From Medicago truncatula (lineage: Eukaryota; Streptophyta; Magnoliopsida; Fabales; Fabaceae): DNA of 64,000 nucleotides. Where the stretch lies: the NCBI RefSeq assembly GCF_003473485.1, contig NC_053045.1, positions 64,543,994 through 64,607,993 of the forward strand, read 5' to 3'. Below are positions 48,401 to 58,700 of this stretch, one piece after another; positions within the stretch are counted from its first letter, which is position 1; every line of letters begins with the position of its first letter. The translations under genes were made by a program, and so were the position numbers. Under the pieces are notes generated by a model, which was not told the DNA's origin, made no database searches, and was given only the letters and a program-made list of their open reading frames with translations.

Positions 48401-48816
48401 AGATAGAAGTGATGGGAATTTTGCTGCTTTTTTGTTTTGATTTTGTTCTTGTTAATTAATATTTGAATGTTATCTAAGCTCACCCACACCTTTTCAATTT
48501 GAAGCTAAAACAAATGAGCATAGCAAAGAAAAGAAAAACCTCAGAGAGCTCTCTTTCCATGTCGACATACTCAGAATTAGTTGGTTCATCATTCAGAAGT
48601 TCTCTAACCTGAAAAGAAAGAAAAGAGAAGGGAAATCAAAATTAAATCAATCAATCAAATTGAAATCGAAAAAGATAAACCCTAACCCTAAAAAACAAAA
48701 CAAACCTGATGGAGTTGTTGTTTGTAAGTAGAAAGATTGGATGCAAGTTCACCTATGTTTAATTCTTCTTCTTCTTCTTCTTCTTCTTCTTCTTCACGCC
48801 TGCTACCGCCTTGCAT
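45409..48816 (-). CDS. Tudor-domain splicing factor, SPF30/SMNDC1-like
   Basis: Homologue of survival-of-motor-neuron-related splicing factor 30, which binds symmetric dimethyl-arginine on Sm proteins through its Tudor domain and supports U4/U6.U5 tri-snRNP entry into the spliceosome. Seven exons in transcript order: 48816-48706, 48608-48540, 48196-48104, 48024-47866, 46874-46689, 46302-46174, 45570-45409; 302 aa, in frame, all GT-AG. Exon 1 has an eleven-Glu run from (GAA)11. The Tudor domain is in exon 4: FPVGTRVQAVYSDDGDWYDA then EAYTPNGYYVSYDTWGNKEE, with aromatic-cage residues (W, Y, Y) present. A basic segment in exon 6 (KVTKRKKIHAFKSK) is likely a nuclear localisation signal; exon 7 starts IGFFSGRKRESIFKSPDD. 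MITEs lie in introns 4 and 5. From memory its Arabidopsis counterpart is next to CAND1, as here. Confidence 0.93.
46499..46647. mobile_element. Stowaway-type MITE in SPF30 intron 5
   Basis: A 145 bp element (46501-46645) starting CTCCCTCCGTTTTTAAATAT and ending with the near-perfect reverse complement, flanked by TA dinucleotides (46499-46500, 46646-46647). The whole element is an almost perfect palindrome around a short loop, so a transcript would fold into a long hairpin. TA duplication and CTCCCTCCGT ends define Stowaway/mariner MITEs. Confidence 0.92.
46954..47185. mobile_element. Inverted-repeat element in SPF30 intron 4
   Basis: The left end AGGGTTAAATATGTTTAGTC is mirrored by the right end, which read inward is AAGGGTTAAATTTGTTTGTA. 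Interior copies of TTTTAGTCCC are typical of a very common legume repeat that I recall with this GGGTTAAATATGTTT end. The target duplication is unclear. Confidence 0.6.
48763..48795 (-). repeat. (GAA)11 coding microsatellite
   Basis: Eleven GAA codons on the minus strand encode a Glu run in exon 1 of the SPF30 gene. The run is perfect and so likely to vary in length. Confidence 0.9.
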
Positions 48817-48987
48817 CTTCTCTTTCTCTTGCCAGAATCAGAACCAAACAGAACGCGATTAAGAATGACAGTAAAAGCGTTATATCCAACTTACTTACTT
48901 ATTTATATATATTTCTTATCCACTCCTTTCTGCACCACACCTTTTACATTTACACCCCATCTCCCTTTTCCTTTAATATATTTTCTC

Positions 48988-49137
48988 CTCTCTCCGTTTC
49001 AAAATGAGTGTCGCTTTAGGCTTTGACACACAGATTAAGAAATCGAATGAAATAATCATTGGATATAACGCTTTTACTAAACTGTCTTTACTTTATAAGA
49101 AAAAGACGAAATTAAAATTGCATTGAAATGGAGGAAG
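48988..49137. mobile_element. Degenerate Stowaway-like MITE upstream of SPF30
   Basis: The left end CTCTCTCCGTTTCAAAATGA is matched by the right end, read inward as CTTCCTCCATTTCAATG. GAGTGTCGCTTTAGG after the left end is typical of Stowaway relatives. It starts about 170 bp upstream of the SPF30 ATG, within the likely promoter. The TA duplication is seen only on the right. Confidence 0.6.
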
Positions 49138-49489
49138 TAGTATTATTTCGTCAAAGCCAAACCTACAAAATATGAATAAATAAACCATTTATAGCTGATA
49201 TTTCTCACACTCTCAATTCAAAAATAACTTATTTACAAAACTTATTTATTCATATAGTTCAACAAATATGACAAGGTAAAAGATAAAATTTATAGATTTC
49301 ATATAGTTCAACAAATAATTAAAATAAACTACTTACAAGACGATATCTCTTCCACTTATCTCTTTATCTTTGTCCTCAATTTTCCTGTCATCATTCCACA
49401 ACGCGGCCACATATTTTACTACTTGGATACTATATTATGTATTTCGGTGAATTCATTACTTTGATTTTTAGAGTTTAAAGCTTGATGCA

Positions 49490-49599
49490 AGGTTTTACAA
49501 CTCGAGAGTTTACCTCAACTCGTTTTAGCTATGTAAACTCGAATCGTAAACTCGTACGAGTTTACCTAAAATTACCTAAAATTAAAATTATATAAAATT

Positions 49600-49649
<50 letters not shown>

Positions 49650-50235
49650 CATATATAAGCTAATATTTAAACAAAACATAATAAATTAACCACATTTAAA
49701 TAATAAACTCTAACAATAAAAAACAAAATTTATCAGTACATTTAAACTCTTTTTCATCTTCAGTTGTAACTTTAACTTCAATTGTTCCATTTTCTCATTT
49801 AAATACTTGAACAAGTAATATATTTGAATGATTTCAAAACAATCAATAATAACAAGCTTCTGAATGCATTCCCTAAAATTCAATGTATGTCATTCTCAGG
49901 CATTGGCGTAGCTTCTGTACATAACAAGTATGAAAAAATCAAGTTAACCGTAAAGGCAACATTTCAACACCTTAGGATTAAAAAAAAAAAATTGGATTTT
50001 GAAGGAAAATGAGACAAAAAAAATAACTAAAAATAAAAAATAAAAAAAAATTCAAAGGTAAACTCGGACGAGTTTACTCCGAGTTTACATGAGTTTACCG
50101 AGTTTAACACATGTTAACTTGGTCAAACTCATCAAACTTTCCGATTTCACTAAAAACCGAGTTTACCTCCGAGTTAACACGTTTTTGCCACCTAAAAACG
50201 TAAACTCGGGCGAGTTTACGTGTTAACATTCGCTT
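49490..50235. mobile_element. Unclassified element rich in GTAAACTCG palindromes
   Basis: Both flanks of this region carry many copies of CGAGTTTAC and its complement. Three are organised as 20 bp palindromes GTAAACTCGnnCGAGTTTAC: 49546-49565 (nn TA, fully symmetric), 50058-50077 (nn GA) and 50200-50219 (nn GG). Partial copies occur at about 49504, 49532, 50080, 50093 and 50157. The arrangement suggests terminal or subterminal transposase-binding arrays of a DNA transposon. No transposase, no clear outer border and no target duplication were found. Confidence 0.5.
49602..49648. repeat. (TA)n microsatellite
   Basis: About 23 uninterrupted TA units inside the palindrome-rich element. Confidence 0.95.
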
Positions 50236-51097
50236 TGTGGAACAGTGGCTTGATGGGCAATGAAATGAGTTTGTATATTCTTTATACATGGTTGAAAGTT
50301 GAAACATTATGTATAGCATGTTTGATTTTAGAATGAAAGATCCTAAATCACTTTTATGAGTTTTTTTTTTAAACAACTTTTGCCAGTCTTTACCAAATTT
50401 CATTTGCTAAGTTTTCAGCCGAAATCAACGAACAAGAATTTGTTAGTAGTAAAAAGACAAAGTGCAGTATAAAAAGAGGCAATAGAAATCGTTTGTAGCT
50501 TGTTAAATTGGGGTGATACATCTTAAAAGTTAAGATCATCTTTATTTATTAAAATAAATGGAAAATATTATTCAGACAATCAAAACTAAATTATAACAAG
50601 TTCTACCATTAAAAATGAGTCTCACCACTCTTAATTATTTTATAATCTTTTTAATTTTTTTGTTGTTTCTTTCTATTTGTAAATGGAAGAAATGAAAATT
50701 ATTATAAATGATTAAATGGAGAGGATTCTAGCCTCTATAGTAAGGGGACCCTCCCTTTTTGTGACTTAGCAAAGTTTTGTAACAAAAAGCATTTCACGAA
50801 AAAAAATTCTCAATAAAACAAAATAAGAGAATAAATGTTGTGGAAAATATTATATTTTGATATATCTCATGAAGCTCTTATCTTCTACTTTTTCCGTACA
50901 ACTACTACAACAATTGTCAATTTAATTCCTCATATGAGGAAATTTTACCCTATAGGCTATACCGTTACATTTATACCCTCACCCCTACCAAACACTTGTA
51001 ATTCCAATTTTATCCTTTTTTGCATTTAAGGTTTTACACATTTATTTTTTCACCTTCACTTTCAACATGCATGAATTCACCACTACGTATATGTTTC

Positions 51098-51535
51098 CGG
51101 AAAACAAATACAACCATTTTCGGTTTCAAAATTCAATTTCGAAAAACCCAATAAAACATTTCCGGTTTGTTTCTAAATTTAAAAAATGTTTTATTCACTA
51201 ATTTGTGAACTCTGCATTGCTATATATCCTTTAAACAATCACTTTTGCATAAAAATAAAACTATCAAAAATAAAACAGTGTTTAGGTAGCGATAAATTTT
51301 CTCAAACAAACTATGTCTTTATATCATTGATCCTAGAATAACTACCTCAAGTCCTTTAAACTATTTCGGGTATTACAAAAATGCCAGAAACCGGAAGGGA
51401 TATAGAAAGATATCCGGTTTACATTTTCAGAAACGTAAATAATAAATTTTTTTAGATTTAGAAACAAACCGGAAATGTTTCATGATTTTTCCGAAATTGA
51501 CTTTTGGAACTGGAAAAGTTTGTATTAGTTTTCCC
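51098..51535. mobile_element. Inverted-repeat (foldback-like) element
   Basis: The left 85 bp (from GGAAAACAAATACAACCATT) and the reverse complement of the right 85 bp (from GGGAAAACTAATACAAACTT) align along their length and share CATTTCCGGTTTGTTTCTAA. The interior repeats the CCGGTTT and CCGGAA words. Flanks show no convincing target duplication, so the superfamily is open. Confidence 0.6.
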
Positions 51536-52017
51536 TCATATGACATAATTCATAATTTACAATCTAATCTTGTATTTCAGGGAAATTTATTTCAGCAAAA
51601 CTTATGACAATTGACTTTTCCAATCAATATCCACGTCAAATTTGTGTCAAGGTGAGTAAAGAACATATTTTTACCCGTGCATTACTTAGTTTTTTTTTTT
51701 TTTTGGTAAAATGTGCATTGCTTAGTTGATTACAAAATATATATTTTTCCTTTAATAAAAAATATAATATAGATTTTCCTAAATGAGAAACAAAATTGAT
51801 GAAAAACAATTTGTTGATATTTTTTTTATAATAGAAGAATAGGAAAATAGGGTACCAATTCCTATTCCGTGCATTATGATTTATGACCCAAAGAAATATT
51901 CATGTTATAAAACACAAATTTAATCATCATTATAAACAAATAGTGCAAAGAATAAATTTTATATAAACACTAATCATCAAAGAGCGTTTTTTTAAATTAA
52001 ATCTTTATAAACAAATA

Positions 52018-52205
52018 GTCACGGCGGGTCTCTTTTTGCTTAATTAAGGTCCTAAGTTTGAATTCAGCCTTAGGCATGTCGCAGCATTAAAACTGTTAGG
52101 AAAAGTTTGCCGTCCATTTGGGATCCTACAAAGCGGTCCCACAAGGCTCAAGAGATTAGTCTCTCAAGTTGCGTGAGCGTAGGATACCCAATTTACACCA
52201 AAAAT
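52018..52205 (+). repeat. Possible SINE remnant
   Basis: A B-box-like AGTTTGAATTC sits after GGTCCTA, followed by TAAAACTGTTAGGAAAAGTT and TTTGGGATCCTACAAAGCGG, then an A-rich end (ACACCAAAAATATAAAA). The layout resembles a tRNA-derived SINE but the A box is not clear and no target duplication was found. Confidence 0.35.
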
Positions 52206-52727
52206 ATAAAAACTAAGTCGTATTTTCCAATATTAATAGTTTAAACATATTTTAAAAAGAAATATTTAAATAGTATAAGCATAACTGAATATCAGTGTAA
52301 AATTTATTTAGACATTTAGTGTAATCTTGAGCACAAAAAGCATAACAATAACAATAACAAACACCTAAACAGAAAAGCCACGTGTTGTCAGCAACCAAAA
52401 GATGAAGCTAGATGTTTTTTCTTTCTTTTGAAAGGATGAAACATGCTACAGGTTTTCTTTACTCAAGATGTTATAGGTTTGACAGCGATTTACACATAAT
52501 TTTGTAAGTTCAAAACTCCACCCTCTGGAACACTACGTTAAAAGTAAAAATGTGATGGTTTTCAAGCCCACACCATCTATCAGGCACCGATGTGAGAATG
52601 CTGCAAAAGTGTAACCAGTCGTAGCTGACTAACTAGTTGCCCGGAAGATATCTATGCAGCATAACTGATAGTTACCTCAAGAAACATCATTCCTTAAACT
52701 CTATAGTCTAAGACAAGTCAGTCAAAT

Positions 52728-55700
52728 TTAAGATAAGGTTCTTCGATTGAAAGACTCCACTGTTATGTTGGCAGTAAAAGCAGGAATTGAATTCATTTTC
52801 CGAACGAATATCTCAACCTGGGAATGTACAATCACAAGTACAACTCAGTAAAAGAAACATGAATATCTAACTATGTAAGAATTATATGCATGATACATTT
52901 CTCTTTCCATGTACACACTTGTTCTGTTTTTTACGAATAAGGCCCCCAAAGCCCTCCCCTTCCATGTTCCTCTATTTCTTCCACTTGCTCATTCCTTTTT
53001 TTCAAAGTCCTCCCCTCCCTTCACCTTCAGACTCGCAAACAAAGCTTAAGCCTAAGGGTCTATATTTGGGAGGAGGGTTTAGGAGAACTACGTCTGTATT
53101 TTGATATATATTTAATATTTAAAAAAAAAAAAAAGAACATGATTAATGATCATATAATAGATCAATCACACTTAATTGATTTAAACAAACATTCTATAGT
53201 GTCCGTAATTTAAAAATGCAAAATCAGCCCTCCCCTCCTATACTATCCGTCCAAACACACCCTAAAGGTTTTTGGTGTATACAAGTCAATCTCTTGAGAT
53301 GATAACATATATTGTATATAATTCAACATGTAAAACATTAGTATGTTTAAAAAAAATAAAAACAAATTAGTAATGAAGCCCTCCGGAAGTTGTGACTCAA
53401 ACAAACTCTTGAATCACAAATCTTTTTCAACAATAGAAGAAATATCAGAATTTAGAAGAGGTTTAAATAGTGCATATAAGAAGATATTCTACAAAAAAAA
53501 AAATCAACTTCTAAAACATCTCTATAAAGTATAAAACAAACTTTTGAACACTAAATATTAAAAAAATAATCCATAATTAATACAAAATATTAAATAAATA
53601 TTTCCGTGCAAAACAATTGTATTGATGAATTATATTCTATAAGCTTTTTATTTAATTATGAAAATTAATATGATTAATAAATTATTAAAACTATATTCTC
53701 CTTTCTATGATGCACAACAAAGAACAAACATTTTCAGTTGAGAATATTTGCTGCTAAAAAACAATATTTTCCGCTACAAGGAAGTTTTTCCTGCTAAGCC
53801 CCCCTTCGCTCTCATGCGCACAAAAATTAATTTTTGTGCTGGGGATCAGAAAATTAAGAGTTTAAGATCTCAAGTATTTATTATATTGAAAAATATTGCA
53901 ATATTATGGCTTCCTTACCTGATGAGATACCTCAGGCTGAGATGTGTAACGATTTACCTGTTATGAAAATAAAACAAAAATTTCAGCAACTTTTCATGTC
54001 ATCTTTGTGAAAAGCAGAAAATAATCTTAAGAACTTAGTTCCTGATTATCTGCAAGCCTGCAAGCGGGTGTTAGTCCCTACAAAATTCAACATTATTAAC
54101 CCTTAAACATAATATAATATAAAATTCAACATCTTACCAAAATGTTGGTATTCCCTGATTCATATTCAAATTCAAGTTTTTCATCATCACTTTGTGCATA
54201 AATTGATTGCAGCGTAAATCGTGTCACTGGGATTCCATTTGATCGCTGGTGTTCATCCATCACAATCTGCCAAATATAGTTATGGACAACCATGTAAGCA
54301 TTCCAAGTGTGAGCAAAAAGACAATCGGATGTCAGCTTATCCAATTTGGAAAGAACTTATCAGAAAATGCTAAAGAGACAATTTCTTAAGAGAGAAAATG
54401 ACAGATAAAAGTTTGATGTGAATTTTATTTCCCTAACTTCTGTCAGTAAAATTTCCAAACTCAAGATGACCTGTGTTATAGAAACCACTTACAATAGAAG
54501 CATGCTTCATTATTTATTGAAAACTTAGTGATTAAAAATAAACCCAGAATAATGGTTTCCACATTCCAAATTACATCATTACCAGGATGCTACAATATTT
54601 TCAAAGCAAAGTGTGTGATCTTCAAAAGTATGAAATAAAACACCATTTCGTGTAAAACACTTCCATTTTATATTGAAAGATAGTAATAAAAAGATTGAGG
54701 TAAAAAACATCAGTAAATGCCAACCTTGTAACCAAAAATCTCACAGCATGCCCTCCGGAAAACTGAAATTCTGTCTGCAAACACGGTCTTGTATCTGTTG
54801 AAGTTTCAGCATTTCTGTTATTCAAAAATCATCTTGATAACAACAAACACATAACGTACCAAAAGCAGCAAATTATATACTTACCTCTCTTCTCGCTTCT
54901 CTAGTGTTGCAATTTGTTCTTTCAGTTGCAATATCTTATCCGATATGTAGTTCTCTACCAGCTTTCCAGTTTCTCCTAATCAGTTCAAGTGATCAGGCAA
55001 CGGATACGTTTTATAACATTATTACTCAGTAGTTCATAACATCATTATTCAGCTTTCCGTCCTCGAGGCCTTAACACATACAAGCCTTCTGTATTTTGAA
55101 AATATTTTATTAAACCAGTGATGTTAAGACAGAGGTCAGACTAATATTAACAATATTATTATAATAAACAAGAAAGCATATTTCATTTGTGTACTTAGGT
55201 TGATTTTTCTCTGTTTTTTATTTTTCATGCCTTCTGTATTTTGAAAATATTTTATTAAACCAGTGATGTTAAGAGAGAGGTCAGACTAATATTATTATAA
55301 TAAACAAGAAAGCATATTTCATTTGTGTACTTAGGTTGATTTTTCTCTGCTTTTTATTTTTAGCTGTTTTCACAGGAACCCTCTTGGCATACCTCCTGTA
55401 TACTAACATTAGTTTCCTTGGAAGGTTTATCAAAGCTTTAATGTAAACCAAGCAATCCAAACATGATAAGCAGATACTAAACAAAACATTCAGACTACTC
55501 TTTTTTCCAACTACTTATGCTTGTATTATTGACTGTTTTTGAATCATAACATTTTGACCCTAAAATCCATGTAACTACAACTTTTCAAGGTTTCTTACCT
55601 GATTGACTCTTCAATTCTTCAACAGCTTTTAATTTCTCTTTTGTTTTCTGCAGTTCATTTTGCAGCACTTCTATGGTTTGTTTGGCTTCATTATCTACGG

Positions 55701-58700
55701 AAAGTGTATTCACCATCCGCAGAACTTTTGTATTAGCAGAAGAAAAATCGCCATGACCCAGCTGCAGAAGGAAAAACAAAGTGTCAACAATCAAATTGAA
55801 AATGAAAACCAAAAACTGGACAGCTTGGGTGAACGAACAGATAATACAGACATAAGAAATATAGACGATTTAATATTATAAAAATATATTCATTGTAGTC
55901 TACGACGTATTAGTGTTTTACTGTTGTAAGAAAACTGTTGGTAAATGAAAAAAAAATAGATGTTCAATTGAGGCTGCAAGCTACAAACAATGTAACCCTA
56001 GGTTGTTTAATGAGTGATTTTTTTTTTAAGAAGCTAAATTAGCCCACCTAAATTGAAATGAGTGAATTATTTACATCATTCTTTATTGATAGATCAAGGA
56101 AAAGCATCTGAGGAATGCTAGAAACACAAACTGTGATAGATATTGCTTAAAAACATTTTTAGAGAGTGGTCAATTTATGAGCCAACTTAACTGAATTTTT
56201 AGAAAATTGAACCAATCATAAAGAATGTGTTAAAATGTGCGTTGCTAGCATTTCTCAAACTGTTTCTATGCATGTATTGGAGACATGAATATGAAGAAAA
56301 AGAAGGGACTTTAGTTTATGAAATGAGATGCAATAGAAATAAATAGCTAGATAATATCCATAAGTTTCTGAAAAAAATTACCCAGCACCAACCTTTGCCT
56401 CTAATAATGATATCTCTGAACGGAGCCGGTCACTCTCCCTCTCCAGTGACTTTATTCTTCTTGCTTCATTGTGCAATTTTTCGTTGAGTATCTTAATTTC
56501 CTCATGTTGGCGATTATTAACCACTCTCAGCTCATTTAAGGTGCTTTCTAGTTCTTTAATATATTCATCTTTCTTCATAAGAGATGATTCAAGTTCCTGA
56601 ATGGACCAACGAAAAAACAAGCAAGAAATATTTAGATATCACATGATAAATTAATAAGTTAAATGGTGACAAATAGAGGGAAATACAACCTGAATGGGAT
56701 TAGCACTACTTGATTCATCTCCAGCTTCACCATTCTTCAAATTGGCAAGAATTCTTAATTTGTTTCTTTCCTCTGTGACAACTGCTAGCTGCAAAACAAT
56801 AAGCATGTGACTGAAAGCACATAACTGAAACTAACAGCAAACAAATGACTACAGATGTCAGAGCACAACACTACACAACCACTATTATCACAGCATGCAG
56901 CAACAATTTAACATTATCACAAATAGAATGCCCAAAATTTATAGGCAGTTGCTGTCCCAGTAGCATTCAACCTTTTCAAAATACACCAGAAGCATGACAA
57001 GATAATCAAAGCGATACTTTCACTTGCACGAAATAATCTGAGATTTTGAGAAACTAGAAAGAAGTTTAAATGAATTAACAAAACTTTCAATTAAATCAAA
57101 GTGATATTTTCAAACTTATGTATTTCCTTGGAATTGTGTGATGCAAGTCCATTCTAGGCATGACATTTAAGCCATCTCCTCCATCTAGCATCTAAATCCC
57201 TTTCGTGATATATCTTAAATTCCCCAACTGTCAAACTCCTTCCTACCTTAAACCTAACTATATAACTTTTGAGTCCTACTTTATTTGGGGGGCTCCAGAT
57301 CATTGAACGTCATTAACTAATAGCCAAAGATTAATCCATTAATTCATAACAAGATGTCTTTATGAGTGTTGCATCAGTCCTCTAAATGCATGTCCTACAC
57401 TAGCTTGGATATCCAGAATAGCAGATAATAAATCCAAGATTTCAAAGATGGCAATGGAATAATGCAACAGATAAAGCATGTAAAGAACAAGTCAAGTGAC
57501 AACTTAACTGACCGTTAATTCAATCCGTTTAATCTCTGATTTTAATACTTCTGCTTTCTCTTTAGCCAACACAGCTTCAGTTTCAGCATTTTGTTTACCA
57601 ATCTCAGCAGCATCCAAAGCCACCTCCAGTTGTTTCAAGCGAGCAGTTCCTTCACCCTCCTTCTGTGTACAGTAAATTACCTCTCTGCATTTATAGAAGA
57701 TATCGAGATTTAAAGACATGTGCTTACTGACCATGTAAGGCAGCTGTCAATATGAAAAACAATCTCAATATTTCTGCTACACCCAAAAACCCCACAAAAA
57801 AGCCATCTCAATGTGAAAAGATCCTAGGCCATACGCATATCCAGAATATTGTGCATCGTTTACATATACAGATATATATTAACAGAAATGGATGATAGCA
57901 TACACATGAATGGATAAAAAATTGCAAAAGTTAGTTTCTCTATTGATACGTTTAATTAGTGCCATTTATAAATCCGTAAAAGGAAAAGGTATTGTCAAGT
58001 CACATGGAACATTGGAGAGAGAAAAAGTATAACTAGGAGACCAATAGGAACTTTTCTCAAATATATGACGTCAAGGTGCTCAAACAAAAAGATCACCCGG
58101 AAAGAATATTCCAATGTTATTACTCCAGACAGTGGTTTCAACAGCTCAAATCTATTAAAACAGCGAAGCAAACAAAACTTCAATTAGCTACCAACGTACT
58201 TCTGTAAAGCTGCAAATTTAGAAGGCATGTCCTCAAAACATGAGATGCCAGGTATGTCTTTAATCATCAATCTCCATGATGATATTTGATCCTCTAACTT
58301 TTTCATATTTGACTGGACATCCTGTAGTTTAGATAGCTCAGATTGTGCCCTTTCCCGACGGCTCTTTTCCTCCAGCAGTTTTTCCTTCAAAAGCTCAATG
58401 TTCTCGTGATTTGATCTTAGTTTTCGTGCTTCCCTTACTTCAGATTCCTAAAATTGCAAAGTTAACTGGATACATTACTCAGATTACCACAGGTACAAAA
58501 AAAGTTTATGATGAGAATGCATCTGGTTATAATTCAAAGTTAAAACGAAGTCCATGTATTGACACCCCTCCCCTAAAAAAAAATGAAAGTTAGCCTAATT
58601 TAATCCTACAAAATTGACTTGGACGGTGAGGGGTTGCCCTAAACAAATACTACCTCCGTCCCTAATTATAAGACCCTTTTGAGAATTTTTTTTGTCTCTT

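Larger units (their letters stand above)
48817..52727. other. Repeat-rich spacer between SPF30 and MAD1
   Basis: No host gene recognised. It contains a degenerate Stowaway-like MITE close to the SPF30 start, a (TA)n tract, a cluster of GTAAACTCG palindromes, an inverted-repeat element around 51.1-51.5 kb and a possible SINE remnant near 52.1 kb, each listed separately. Confidence 0.5.

Noticed and set aside
49490-50235. Repeated palindromes considered as a CRISPR-like or satellite array
   Set aside because: Spacing is irregular, copies are in both orientations, and the host is a plant; a transposon explanation is more likely.
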